Positions 29,497 to 39,297 of a stretch of 64,000 nucleotides of DNA are shown here, piece by piece. A model generated the notes under the pieces. It worked only from the letters and a program-made list of their open reading frames with translations, had not been told where the DNA came from and made no database searches. Origin of the DNA: Leisingera daeponensis (GTDB lineage Bacteria; Pseudomonadota; Alphaproteobacteria; Rhodobacterales; Rhodobacteraceae); contig NZ_JAHVJA010000008.1 in the NCBI RefSeq assembly GCF_019801465.1, forward strand, positions 157,951 to 221,950, given 5' to 3'. The first letter of the stretch is position 1. Every line of letters begins with the position of its first letter. The position numbers were made by a program, and so were the translations under genes.

Positions 29497-32400
29497 CTAA
29501 CCAAAGCCCTTGCCACATAAGAGGTCTCTTGCACATTTGTGTAAGTCGCATCCGTTGCGCCGCTGCCGGTTGTGTGCTGGCTGATAATGCTGATCACAAT
29601 GCGGATTTGCACATCATCAAAAACCCCCTGCTTTGACACAACAACCGACTCATCAAGCCAGCTTGTCGTTGTTGCCTGAGGGAAGTTGTAAAGCGTGATC
29701 CAAGTGCCCCAAGAGCCGCCGGATTTGATGCGCCACTGCAAGCGGGGCAGCGTGAAATTGTTTATGTGCGCATAAATCGGATCACCCTTTTGGGGATAGC
29801 TAGTCGCATCCTGCACAGAGTGCTTCCTGTACTTCAGCCGCGCCGCAATCTGCCAAAACTCAGTTTGCTCAAACTTCCCTAGAGTGAGCGCGCCAAGCCC
29901 GTTGTTGTGGTTTTTCGTGACCGGGCTAGGCTGCGCGGTCAGCACGCCGCCCTTGCTGGCCGCGCCATCAACAAGGCTTTGCCGCACAATAAGCTGATTG
30001 AACTCTGCCGCACCCCCTTTCGTGATCCGCCAGCCGGAAGCCCCGGATTGAAAATCATCCGATTGCAGGCTGTTATTGAAAACGCTCAGCCCGTCAAACT
30101 CGATCTCATCCCCGGTGAGCTTCACCTTGGACGCGGAACCGCCCTGCGCATTGTCAGCCGCGACGATCTCAACCGCGCCGGTTGCGCCCCCGGCCTTAGC
30201 CCGGAACACCAGCGAGGCGGCAGCATTGCCCTCAAGATCTGTGATCGCCTGACTTGCCGCCGTGGCCTCTGCCTGCACAATCCCGATCTCAGGAATATCA
30301 TCCGCAAGAGGGGCGAGCCGCGCAACAACGCGCGCAAATTGGGTCTTTTTGCCGCCCTCTGCATCATCGCCCCAAAGGCCGATAAAGTCGGAACCGCCAG
30401 CGGTTGCGGCAGGCACATTGTAATGGAAGCTATGCCACGCCCAATCAGAGGACAGCGTGAACGCCTGCTTGCCTGAATTGCCCGTGTCCGATGTCGAATA
30501 GGCCGCAGCAAACTTTGCCGCCGGGGATGATGAGGGCTGTTTTGCCAGAACATCAACCCGGATGCGCCGCCCGGAAAACTGCAATGCCTGCTCAGCCGGT
30601 ATTTCGATGCGCAAACCGCTCGTGCTGCCGCTTGTGTTGATCTCCCCGCCGGTTGCCGTGATCACGGAACCGCCTTGCCCTAAGACATCGCCGCCCTCTG
30701 ATGCGGTTTCAGCCGGGCCCACATCATCAACAGCCGACAACCCGTCAAGGATGCGCTGAAAATCGGTGTGCCCAAGCCGGAACTGAGTAAGCGTTTGCGA
30801 GGCGACCGTTGCGCTTTGCGCCGCAGCAGAGGCAGAGCCCGCCGCATCTGTTGCGCTTTGCGCAGCAGCAGATTGCGAGGCCGAGGCCCCGCTTGCAGCC
30901 GTGCCCGCCGAATTGGCGGATTGAGAGGCAGAGCTTGCGCTTTGCGCGGCAGCGGTTTCCGAAGCGCTTGCCGCCGAGGCGCTGGACGCCGCAGCAGAGG
31001 CAGAGCCCGCAGCATTGCCCTCAGCCGCCTCAGCCGCAAGGCGCGAAGTTTCCGCCGCCGAGGCACTGGACCCCGCCGCCGTTTCCGAGGCGCTCGCCGC
31101 CGAGGCGCTGGACGCCGAGGCAGAGGCAGAGCCAGCCGCATTGCCCTCAGAGGTTTCCGCCGCAAGGCGCGAGGTTTCCGCCGCCGAGGCACTGGACCCC
31201 GCCGCCGTTTCCGAAGCGCTTGCCGCCGAGGCGCTGGACGCCGCGGCAGAGGCAGAGCCCGCCGCATTGCCCTCAGAGGTTTCCGCAGCGAGGCGCGAGC
31301 TTTCCGCCGCCGAGGCGCTGGACCCCGCCGCCGTTTCCGAAGCGCTCGCCGCCGAGGCGCTGGACGCCGCAGCAGAGGCAGAGCCCGCCGCATTGCCCTC
31401 AGCAGTCTCAGCCGCAAGGCGCGAGCTTTCCGCCGCCGAGGCACTGGACCCCGCCGCCGTTTCCGAAGCGCTCGCCGCCGAGGCGCTGGACGCCGCAGCA
31501 GAGGCGCTTGAGGCGGAAAGCGTGCTTTCCGTTACATCCTCATAATGCAATTCAGACCAATCAATCTGATGATCAGATGCCGCGCCCGGCCCATCGCTTT
31601 GCAGGAAGAACATGAACCCCTGCGGATTGGTGTAGGCCGGGGTGGAAAGAGTTTCATCAAACGCCTGCGGACCTGCGCCCGCATCCGCCGCGCGCAAGGT
31701 GATCCAGTGACTAGACCCATCCTCACGGATCACCCGGAAACCGATATTGGCGTTATACGGAGAAGCCGAAGCATCCACCACGCCACGGATACGGAATGAG
31801 CGCCCGGCAAGGTCCTCCGGCGTGAGGCCATCCGAATAGACATCCCGGCCCGTCGCCCGAAGCGCATAGGCCGCGCCGTTCGGATGCCCCGTCACCGATG
31901 CAATGTGATTCCGATCAGAAGAAAACGGATCAAACGCCCCCGGTGCGAACCGGCTGCGCCCAAGCATGTTTCCCGCGCTATGCTGAAACGACCTGTCACC
32001 AGCAATTGCGGCCTCAATGCGCGAGCTTTCCGCCGCCGAGGCGCTGGACCCCGCCGCCGTTTCCGAAGCGCTCGCCGCCGAGGCGCTGGACGCCGCGGCA
32101 GAGGCAGAGCCAGCCGCATTGCCCTCAGCAGTCTCAGCCGCCAGGCGCGAGGTTTCCGCCGCCGAGGCACTGGACCCCGCCGCCGTTTCCGAAGCGCTCG
32201 CTGCCGAAGCGCTGGACGCCGCGGCAGAGGCAGAGCCCGCAGCATTGCCCTCAGCAGTCTCAGCCGCAAGGCGCGAGCTTTCCGCCGCCGAGGCGCTGGA
32301 CCCTGCCGCCGTTTCCGAAGCGCTCGCCGCCGAGGCGCTGGACGCCGCAGCAGAGGCAGAGCCAGCCGCCGCCGTTTCAGCGGCCTCCGCAGCCTGTTGA

Positions 32401-34991
32401 GACGCCAGCGCCGCCGCCTCAGAGCTGGACGCCGCAGCCTGCGCGCCAGAGGCCGCAGCCTCCGAAGCCTGAGCCGCCGCCGCCGAACCCTGCGCGCCAG
32501 AGGCCGCAGCCTCCGCCGCCGCCTGCGCATCAGCCGCAACCTGCGCGGACAGGTTGGCATCCCCGGCGCTGTCAATCTGATCCCGAACTTCTAGCGCAAG
32601 CGCCGACCACTCAAGCGAGCCGGGCCCGAAATCATCCTTTCCAAACCGCACGTCATTAGTTGAAACAGGCACCCAGGATGTCCACGACACGCGGCGCGGC
32701 GAGGCCGGGATATACTTGGCGCGGGCCTCATATTCCGAGGCTCCGACAAGCCCGGCCTCAATCAGCAGATCGCCGGTTTCAAAGGCGCGCGTGTCAGTTT
32801 TGGACACCACCGCAGCGGTTTCCTTTAGGCGCACCTCAAAGCGGATGCCCGCGATGTCGTCAACATTGGCATTCCACTGCATCAGCAGGGCGGGGCGGCG
32901 GGCGGTGCCTGCCGCGTCCTGAATATCCGCGGCAACCGGGTTGAACCCGACCACCCCTTGCACCGTGGGGCGCACCGGGTCCAGAGGAACCGGCGTTACC
33001 GGCTTGTAATCCTTTGAATGGTCCCAGCTTCCATGATCCGACGGATCAACCTCAGTCAGATCGGCAATGAGATCGCAATTCGGCAGATCAATGATGCCAT
33101 CAACCCGGAACTGCTTTGCCGCATATCCGTTGCGGGCACTTGTCCACGTCACCACATCGCCGGGCTCAATGAGCCGGAACCTTGCGGGCAGGGTATGCGT
33201 GTGACGCCTGGCGCGCCGCGCCGCCGCAAGCTCGCCTTTCAGCAGCCGCTGCGCCTGCGCCGGAAACGGAACAAAGGAAAGCTGCACATCGGTCATGAGC
33301 CGCCGCCCGCCGTCCTCGACCTCAAACCCCGCGTTGTAGAGCGGCGGGGTTGAGCGCATCACATAGCCTTCATCCGGCGACGGATAAGACGCGATCACGC
33401 CATTCACGGTTTCGCTCAGGCCGAAAAACGGCGTGAAGGTTTGCGGCGCGAGGCTCACAATGTCCTCATCCTCAAAATGCGCAATCGGCGCATCAGGCGC
33501 GCCAACATAGATTTTGAAGATCCCGCCAACCTCGCTCATGCGGCCAGCGCAGGCGGTCAGCACCGCCTCAAAGGCGCTGCCGATCTCGCTATTCACGGTG
33601 ATCTCACCGGCGCAGCGATAGGCCGGCTCAAGCCCGTCCTCACCCTCGACCTGCGCGCGGCATTTCCCGATCTGAGAAACCCAATGCGCGGCAGGCAGGC
33701 GGGCAGCGGTGAGCCCTTGCAGCCCGTAGAACCATTGCGGCTCAACCGCACTGGACGCCAGCCCCGCCGCATATTGAACATATCCAGCCCGCGCGCCAGG
33801 CGCGCCCGCGCCAATGGTGATTTCAATTTTTGGGTCAGCAAGGCCGGAAATATCGTAATCCGCGACCACCACCAGAGAGCCCGCGCCGCCGCCCTTGATT
33901 TCGGGCTGTTGCACATGGCCGCCATCCTCAGTGACCGCCGCCTTGCCCGCCGCGCCGTTGCCGTGCGGCGGATATTCCGAAACCTCGCCGGAAATGGTTG
34001 CCGAACCGCGCGACACCCCGCCCGCTGCGGTCCAAGACTTCACCACAGATGCGCCATCTTTAAGCGTGACAACTGTATTCCCGCCGGTGCCAGCCGTGAC
34101 GCCGCCGCCGCCGCCGCCGACGATCTTGAGCGAAAGGGTTGCCTGATTTGCGCCCAGATCGACAGTGGAAGTTTCCCCCGCCGCGCCGCCGGTGCCCGGA
34201 TCGCGGTAATAAATGCCGCGCGCGAGGTTGTACGCCTGAACCGCAGGCAGCGCATCGCCATCGCCGCCCCATGTTGCCGGATCATCCCAGCGGTGCGGGC
34301 CGGTTCCGCCCTGCGTGCTGTCTTTGGAAACGTCATAGAGCTTGACGCCATCAAGCACGAATTTGGAGCGCGGAAACCCGGTGAAAATCTCATTGTTGAC
34401 GCGGAACGTCACAACCGCATAGGCGATGCCCTTGCCGACCCGCGAGGACGAATAGGCGCGCGGCGCGGCATCATTGACGGTGAGCGTCAAGAACTCATCC
34501 GCAACAAGCTGCGTGCCATCATGGAACCTGATCCAAGCATGATCCTTGCCATCCTCGCGGTATTCCACCGCAGCAAGGCCCTTTTCGCTGCCGGTATCCT
34601 CAAGGGTCACGGCCCGCCCCTCAATGAACCACCGCTTGAGCCCGGCAACCGGAATATCGCTGAGCGCAATCACCTGCGTGTAATAGGCATTGGGCGTGTT
34701 GCCCTCCTCGCCCCATTCGGAATGCCAGACCAGCGAGCCCGCCGACAGTGAGGGGCCCAGCACAAACGAGCGCGGCACGCTGCCGCCGGTGCGCACGGTG
34801 CCTTGAATGGCAAAGGGGGCCTCTTGTGGGCCGCCCTTTTTGGCAAACGATTTGACCAGCGCAGAAACGCCGAGCTGCACCGCCGCGCGCAGCAGAAAGT
34901 TGCCGATGGCAAATGTGCCAAGCGCGCCGAGGCTGATTGTCCAGCTTGAGATTGCCGTGATCGCGGCAGTGATTGACGCAAAGATTGCCAT
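29493..34991 (-). CDS. J-like tail tip/host-specificity protein with Ala/Ser repeats
   Basis: 1832 residues. The first 50 residues are hydrophobic. The front half (to about 870) has J-like tip features: FHDGTQLVADEFLTLTVNDA, FRVNNEIFTGFPRSKFVLDG and a later FRLIEPGDVVTWTS. Then come Ala/Ser-rich 42-residue repeats in two blocks: about residues 865-990 and 1160-1360. They are separated by a beta-rich domain (about 1000-1150), and a second such domain (about 1400-1530) follows. The C-terminal 250 residues are beta-rich and probably make the receptor-binding end. Long coiled-coil-like Ala/Ser stretches are known in phage fibre proteins. Largest gene of the prophage. Confidence 0.8.
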   Translation of the reverse strand: MAIFASITAAITAISSWTISLGALGTFAIGNFLLRAAVQLGVSALVKSFAKKGGPQEAPFAIQGTVRTGGSVPRSFVLGPSLSAGSLVWHSEWGEEGNTPNAYYTQVIALSDIPVAGLKRWFIEGRAVTLEDTGSEKGLAAVEYREDGKDHAWIRFHDGTQLVADEFLTLTVNDAAPRAYSSSRVGKGIAYAVVTFRVNNEIFTGFPRSKFVLDGVKLYDVSKDSTQGGTGPHRWDDPATWGGDGDALPAVQAYNLARGIYYRDPGTGGAAGETSTVDLGANQATLSLKIVGGGGGGVTAGTGGNTVVTLKDGASVVKSWTAAGGVSRGSATISGEVSEYPPHGNGAAGKAAVTEDGGHVQQPEIKGGGAGSLVVVADYDISGLADPKIEITIGAGAPGARAGYVQYAAGLASSAVEPQWFYGLQGLTAARLPAAHWVSQIGKCRAQVEGEDGLEPAYRCAGEITVNSEIGSAFEAVLTACAGRMSEVGGIFKIYVGAPDAPIAHFEDEDIVSLAPQTFTPFFGLSETVNGVIASYPSPDEGYVMRSTPPLYNAGFEVEDGGRRLMTDVQLSFVPFPAQAQRLLKGELAAARRARRHTHTLPARFRLIEPGDVVTWTSARNGYAAKQFRVDGIIDLPNCDLIADLTEVDPSDHGSWDHSKDYKPVTPVPLDPVRPTVQGVVGFNPVAADIQDAAGTARRPALLMQWNANVDDIAGIRFEVRLKETAAVVSKTDTRAFETGDLLIEAGLVGASEYEARAKYIPASPRRVSWTSWVPVSTNDVRFGKDDFGPGSLEWSALALEVRDQIDSAGDANLSAQVAADAQAAAEAAASGAQGSAAAAQASEAAASGAQAAASSSEAAALASQQAAEAAETAAAGSASAAASSASAASASETAAGSSASAAESSRLAAETAEGNAAGSASAAASSASAASASETAAGSSASAAETSRLAAETAEGNAAGSASAAASSASAASASETAAGSSASAAESSRIEAAIAGDRSFQHSAGNMLGRSRFAPGAFDPFSSDRNHIASVTGHPNGAAYALRATGRDVYSDGLTPEDLAGRSFRIRGVVDASASPYNANIGFRVIREDGSSHWITLRAADAGAGPQAFDETLSTPAYTNPQGFMFFLQSDGPGAASDHQIDWSELHYEDVTESTLSASSASAAASSASAASASETAAGSSASAAESSRLAAETAEGNAAGSASAAASSASAASASETAAGSSASAAESSRLAAETSEGNAAGSASAAASSASAASASETAAGSSASAAETSRLAAETSEGNAAGSASASASSASAASASETAAGSSASAAETSRLAAEAAEGNAAGSASAAASSASAASASETAAAQSASSASQSANSAGTAASGASASQSAAAQSATDAAGSASAAAQSATVASQTLTQFRLGHTDFQRILDGLSAVDDVGPAETASEGGDVLGQGGSVITATGGEINTSGSTSGLRIEIPAEQALQFSGRRIRVDVLAKQPSSSPAAKFAAAYSTSDTGNSGKQAFTLSSDWAWHSFHYNVPAATAGGSDFIGLWGDDAEGGKKTQFARVVARLAPLADDIPEIGIVQAEATAASQAITDLEGNAAASLVFRAKAGGATGAVEIVAADNAQGGSASKVKLTGDEIEFDGLSVFNNSLQSDDFQSGASGWRITKGGAAEFNQLIVRQSLVDGAASKGGVLTAQPSPVTKNHNNGLGALTLGKFEQTEFWQIAARLKYRKHSVQDATSYPQKGDPIYAHINNFTLPRLQWRIKSGGSWGTWITLYNFPQATTTSWLDESVVVSKQGVFDDVQIRIVISIISQHTTGSGATDATYTNVQETSYVARALVR
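30915..31514 (-). repeat. 126-bp tandem repeat block, second block in the protein
   Basis: Unit boundaries (marked by the GCGCGA string) fall at 31041, 31167, 31293 and 31419, exactly 126 bp apart, with a partial unit before. They encode 42-residue Ala/Ser units. Confidence 0.92.
32019..32396 (-). repeat. 126-bp tandem repeat block, first block in the protein
   Basis: Unit boundaries at 32019, 32145 and 32271, again 126 bp apart and nearly identical to the block at 30915-31514. Both blocks are in the same gene and frame. Confidence 0.92.
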
Positions 34992-34995
34992 GAAA

Positions 34996-35445
34996 TCACC
35001 CCAGAATTTTCAGGAATTTGTTTTCAGTCAGCGCGAAGCCCGCCGCGCCGAAAAACCGCGCAACACGCGGATCATTGAGGCCGGAAAGCCCGGCAGCGGC
35101 GCAGCCCTCAGCGCGCGCCCATTCCTCATAAGCCCGCACCATCCGCAGAGGCGCGCGCCCGCGGTGCGCCGGATCGACCCAGAAAACCAGCTCTTGCGCG
35201 ATCCGCACCGGAGCAAGGGGTGAAATGGCCGCTGAGGCCGCCAGAACGCCGCGCAGAGCGCCATTCACCTCAAGAATGAGGCAGAGCTTGCGCGGGTCCT
35301 CAATATGATCCTGAGCGGCGCGTGAGGCGTGCGCAGGATCGAACGCAAACGGAATGCCGGATGCGGTGTGAAAGTCCCGGCACAGGGCCAGAACCGCAAA
35401 CCGCTCATCAGGGCGCGCCGGGCGCACAACTGCCGCCCAGGTCAC
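34996..35445 (-). CDS. GNAT-like protein in the tail module
   Basis: 149 residues. RIAQELVFWVDPAHRGRAPLRMVRAYEEWARAEG resembles the acetyl-CoA loop of GNAT proteins, and LNDPRVARFFGAAGFALTENKFLK the end block. The usual RGxGxG/A is changed to RGRAPL. Small GNAT-like proteins occur between DUF2163-like and J-like genes in related phages, as I recall. GTG start overlapping the upstream stop (GTGA). Confidence 0.65.
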   Translation of the reverse strand: MTWAAVVRPARPDERFAVLALCRDFHTASGIPFAFDPAHASRAAQDHIEDPRKLCLILEVNGALRGVLAASAAISPLAPVRIAQELVFWVDPAHRGRAPLRMVRAYEEWARAEGCAAAGLSGLNDPRVARFFGAAGFALTENKFLKILG

Positions 35446-36083
35446 GCCGCAGCATCCTCGCGCACGGTGCCCTTACGACCCCAGAAAATCACCAGATCGC
35501 CGCAGGACGTGACATCCTTGTAAAAATCATCCCCCGGCGCGCGGGCTTGCTGGCTTTCATCGCTGCGCATATCCGGGTTGCCCCGCGTCAGCTCTTGCGC
35601 GCTGGAAACGCACTTGATGGAAATACTGCCCTCATTGCCCTCAGAGGGGGTTTCGACCGGAGCCCCGTCAACAAACCCGACAAAGCGCGAGGTGGCGGGC
35701 TCAACCATCCGCATTGTTTGCGGGTCAAATTCGCCCCGGTAAATCTCAACCTTGGCCTGCCGGATGTCATAAACCCGCATCAGCTCATTGATGCGATCAT
35801 CCAGTTGCGAAAACCGCACCTCGATTTCCTGCACGGTGAGATTTGACACCATCGGGATCGGGTCAATCGCAATCAGCGATCCAACACCCGAGAAATCATA
35901 GGACACAGCCAAGCCGGTATCCGCATCAATCACCTGCGCCGAGACATCCCCGACATCGGACCAAAAGCCCTCAGTGATTGGCGCGCCGGTTTCACGCACC
36001 CGCGCCGTGATCCGCATGAAATCGCGCGTGACAAGCGTTTGCGCCTCAAGCAAAGCTTGAGTGCTGACAGGAATTACCCGCAT
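35442..36083 (-). CDS. Phage minor tail protein (DUF2163-like)
   Basis: 213 residues. Opens MRVIPVSTQALLEAQTLVTRDFMRI and contains LTVQEIEVRFSQLDDRINEL and KVEIYRGEFDP, the pattern of phage proteins preceding the tail tip, where they take part in tip assembly. Exact family not certain. Confidence 0.6.
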   Translation of the reverse strand: MRVIPVSTQALLEAQTLVTRDFMRITARVRETGAPITEGFWSDVGDVSAQVIDADTGLAVSYDFSGVGSLIAIDPIPMVSNLTVQEIEVRFSQLDDRINELMRVYDIRQAKVEIYRGEFDPQTMRMVEPATSRFVGFVDGAPVETPSEGNEGSISIKCVSSAQELTRGNPDMRSDESQQARAPGDDFYKDVTSCGDLVIFWGRKGTVREDAAA

Positions 36084-36110
36084 TGCATCACCTCAGATTG
36101 TGAAGGGGGT

Positions 36111-36746
36111 TCAGAGAATTTGGATGCCGGAAAAGCTGACCGATGAGGCCGACAGATCGCGCAGGCCGGGCGGTTGCTGCCCCGGCTCAAGGATCATTTC
36201 GCAGGATGCGCGGTTGACCGTGACCGCCGCCCCCACCAAAGCGCCGGGGCGGATCGCAGGCCAAACCAGAAACTTGCGCACCGCTCCCGGCGCGGTCAGG
36301 CTCTTTGTTTCCTGCACCATATGCAGCGCCCGGCTTGGCCGCGCTCCGTACTCAAAGCCGATGTAATCGCCCGCGCTAAGGGTCAGGCCGCCCTCAGGCG
36401 TTGTGAGCTGGACCGCAAAGGCATCCCCGGCATAGAGCGCCGAGATCGACACGGTGCCGCCAAATCCGCCAGGGTGTGCCGCCGGGAAGGGCCTGCGCAC
36501 ATCATGCGCCAGAAATGATCCCGCCGACCCGTTGAGCGAGATAAGCGCCGCCTCAATCGCTGCGGCATCCGCGAGGCGGGCGGGCGCGGTTGTGAAGCTC
36601 GCCCGCCACAGGGCAGAGCCCAAGTCTTTCGCCTGCGTTGCGCCGCCCGCGGTGCGGCTCAGCTCTTGCCGGTGCAGCGGCCAAAAGGCCGCATCGCTGA
36701 TCTTGCAGAGATCAAAGACATCGCTGCGCGGATAGGTGAAAGGCAT
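36111..36746 (-). CDS. Phage distal tail/minor tail protein
   Basis: 211 residues. Contains WRASFTTAPARLADAAAIEAALISLNGSAGSFLAHDVRR and GDYIGFEYG, as in phage proteins lying just after the tape measure; likely distal tail or hub protein. Its start directly follows? the reverse: it begins one base before the tape-measure stop (TAA then ATG), so translation is coupled. Confidence 0.6.
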   Translation of the reverse strand: MPFTYPRSDVFDLCKISDAAFWPLHRQELSRTAGGATQAKDLGSALWRASFTTAPARLADAAAIEAALISLNGSAGSFLAHDVRRPFPAAHPGGFGGTVSISALYAGDAFAVQLTTPEGGLTLSAGDYIGFEYGARPSRALHMVQETKSLTAPGAVRKFLVWPAIRPGALVGAAVTVNRASCEMILEPGQQPPGLRDLSASSVSFSGIQIL

Positions 36747-38942
36747 TTAGAGCTTCCTTCCTGATTTCGCTTTCATCACCGCTTGCTCAACCTTGGCATT
36801 GAACTGCGCCGCATCCGCCCGCATCCGCTGATCAAGCTCTTGCACCGCTTGCAGCGAGGCCCCGCGCGCGTCGATCTTGGGCGCATAGCTGAAACTCATG
36901 CCACCGCCGCCGATCTGGCCGATCTTGTTATTCGGGATCACCTGCGCGCCCATCGGCAGATTGACCAGCTCCGGGCCTTTTTCGCCAACCCACGACAGCC
37001 CGCCGCGCCAATTGTCAGTGCCAAGGGCGTTTTTCCCGATCAGCGATCCGGTCAGCCAATCATCACCGCCAAGGATTTTTGACACCCCCCGGATTGCAAA
37101 CATCTTGATCAGCGCAACGCCGAACTGCTTGAGCGCCTCCTTGCCGCTATCAATCCGATTGATGAGGTTGCCAACCGCCGCCTCGACATCCTCCGCCATT
37201 TGCGCCGCCGGGCTCTTTTCAAGCTCCGAATTGAGCGCGCCGATTCCGGCAGCCGCCGCCGAGGTGCTTTCAGGCAACTCCCCGAAAGCCTCTTTGATCT
37301 GCTTGGCTCTCAGGATGTACTCATCACCGCTGATGATCCCGGCCTGCTTGGCCTTGGTCACAAGCTGCATCGCCTCGCGGAATTTGTCAGCGCGGGCCGT
37401 TGCCGGGTCAATCGTGCCGATCAGCTTTGCCAATTCCTCATTGAGCTTTTTCACGCCCAAGGGATCGCCTTCCGAAGGCGTGCCCGGCGCAGTGCCGGAT
37501 GGCTCATCACGCGAATTTGCGCCGGTGCCCTGTGACGGGAACTGACTGCGCTTGAACCCCTCAAGCATCTTTTGATAGCGCTCAAGCTGCGCCTCAGCGG
37601 CGGCAAGCTCAGCCTCAGCCTTGGCGGTGTTTTCCACCATAGCCTCCGCATAGCCCGAATTGCCACCGGCGGTGAGCGGGTTTTGATCCAAGAGATCACT
37701 GCCCGCTTTCTCGCGGGCGCGCACAAGCGCCAGCTCAGCCTTTGCCGCCTCAAGCGTAGAGCGGGCCTGATCAATACGGGTTGCAATGAGCGCCTCACCC
37801 GAAGCAACCGCATCATCATTTGTGCGATCGACCAGATCAAGCGCCGCCTGCAAGCGCGCCTCAGCAAGCGCCGCCTCATCTGCCGCCGTGGCGCTTTCGC
37901 CCAGCCGGGTTGACAGCAGGAACGCACCCCCGGCAACCGCGGCGATGGCAAGCCCAATCGGCCCGCTGAAAAACGCCATTGCGCCGCCAAGAGCGATCAT
38001 CGCCGTGCCCGCGATCTCCGCGTTTTCCGCCAGCGTGACCATGAACCGGGCAAGCCCGCTCACAGCGTTTGCGATAGTGACACCAAACAGCGTTGCCGCC
38101 TCAATAAATGCCGGGTCCAGCAGGACGGTTGCCAGATCGGAGAATGCACCCACCAGCATTGAAACCGCATTTTGCAGCGGCCCGCCCGCTTGGCTCGCCT
38201 CTTGGAAATTGACCGCCAAGCCCTGCAAAACCGGCGCAAGCTGCACCGCGAGCTGATTGCGCATCCCCTCAAAGACAAAGCCAATCCGGCTCATCGCATC
38301 ATTTGCGGCCTCAACCCCAGCCGCCATTTCGCCCGACATGCTGAGCCCGAATTTCTGGACCTCGCCGCGCGCCGCCCGGATCGCCCCCGATCCCTGCAAG
38401 AGCGCAAGCGAAACCTCATTTGAGCGCACGCCAAACTCGCGCATCACCCCGGCGGCATCCTGCGCGCTCAGGCCCATATCATTGATGCGATCCGCGATTG
38501 CGCCAAACCGGGCGTCAACATCCATCTCCATCAGCTCGCGGGCATCAAGCCCCAGCATCTTGAGAGCATCCGCAGCCGGGCCAGTGCCCTCGCGCGCAGC
38601 CTCAGCGAGCCGCTTGCCCATCATCTGCACCGCGCCGTTCATTTCGCTCACTGCAACCCCGGCATCGGAACCGGCAATTTGCAGCGCCCTGAGCCCGTCA
38701 ATGGTGCCATCAACGGAACGCGCCATTTTGGCTTGCGCATCGACTGCCTCAAGCCCGCCCTTGGTCATTGCGACCATTCCCGCCGAGGCGGCGGCAAAGG
38801 CGGCCCCGGCGGCAACGCCGGTGACTTTGGCGGCGCGGGCCAAGCTGCCCATGAGGGCCTTTGCGCGACCGATGCCGCGGGCCAGGTCTTTTGTATTCGC
38901 GCCTATGGAAACCTTGAGGTTTCCGATATTCTGCCCCGCCAT
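36747..38942 (-). CDS. Tail tape measure protein
   Basis: 731 residues. NIGNLKVSIGANTKDLARGIGRAKALM at the start, a hydrophobic helix at about 38-60, SAQDAAGVMREFGVRSNEVSLAL, and a long hydrophobic stretch (about 305-345, TAMIALGGAMAFFSGPIGLAIAA) are standard. Alpha-helical coiled coil in the middle. At the usual 1.5 Angstrom per residue the tail would be near 110 nm. The ATG overlaps the stop of the T frame (ATGA). Confidence 0.85.
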   Translation of the reverse strand: MAGQNIGNLKVSIGANTKDLARGIGRAKALMGSLARAAKVTGVAAGAAFAAASAGMVAMTKGGLEAVDAQAKMARSVDGTIDGLRALQIAGSDAGVAVSEMNGAVQMMGKRLAEAAREGTGPAADALKMLGLDARELMEMDVDARFGAIADRINDMGLSAQDAAGVMREFGVRSNEVSLALLQGSGAIRAARGEVQKFGLSMSGEMAAGVEAANDAMSRIGFVFEGMRNQLAVQLAPVLQGLAVNFQEASQAGGPLQNAVSMLVGAFSDLATVLLDPAFIEAATLFGVTIANAVSGLARFMVTLAENAEIAGTAMIALGGAMAFFSGPIGLAIAAVAGGAFLLSTRLGESATAADEAALAEARLQAALDLVDRTNDDAVASGEALIATRIDQARSTLEAAKAELALVRAREKAGSDLLDQNPLTAGGNSGYAEAMVENTAKAEAELAAAEAQLERYQKMLEGFKRSQFPSQGTGANSRDEPSGTAPGTPSEGDPLGVKKLNEELAKLIGTIDPATARADKFREAMQLVTKAKQAGIISGDEYILRAKQIKEAFGELPESTSAAAAGIGALNSELEKSPAAQMAEDVEAAVGNLINRIDSGKEALKQFGVALIKMFAIRGVSKILGGDDWLTGSLIGKNALGTDNWRGGLSWVGEKGPELVNLPMGAQVIPNNKIGQIGGGGMSFSYAPKIDARGASLQAVQELDQRMRADAAQFNAKVEQAVMKAKSGRKL

Positions 38943-39297
38943 CAGGATTGCCCCCTTGTTTCGCGCACCTGCGCGAGCTGCGCAGGATCGCCGCCCCAGG
39001 CGAGAAACAACTGATCAAGGCTGATCTCTTGCTCTGCCGCCGTTTGCGGACCCTGCTTTTCTTGTTGTGCGAACATGCTGCCGAGATCGGGCAGCTTTTG
39101 AGCGCGCGAGAGCGCGGCAACGTGCCAAGCGAGCCACGCGCGGCCATCCTGCTCAGCGGACAGGCGGCGGCGCGCACCCTCAAGGCGCGCAACCATTTCG
39201 CGGGGCGTGATCCGCCAAAAGCTATCAGGGTCCAGCCCGTGCGCCACATAAACGCGGTGCAGCTCAAGCCAGTCCCAGGCCGCCCGCCCGCCGCTTA
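38942..39297 (-). CDS. Tail assembly chaperone, T part (frameshift extension)
   Basis: Reading from the slippery site the frame runs without stop as VSGGRAAWDWLELHRVYVAHG..., joining a 101-residue frame whose own GTG (39247) has no good ribosome binding site. Contains WDWLELHRVYVAHGLDP and FWRITPREMVARLEGARRR, typical of tail assembly chaperones. I infer synthesis as a GT fusion by a -1 shift from the G gene (see 39298-39304). Confidence 0.75.

Noticed and set aside
30915..32396. Possible CRISPR array from regular repeats
   Set aside because: Units are 126 bp, abut without spacers and code for protein in frame.
30768..32659. Long arginine- and alanine-rich plus-strand open frames
   Set aside because: They are antisense shadows of the 126-bp Ala/Ser repeats in the minus-strand tail-tip gene.
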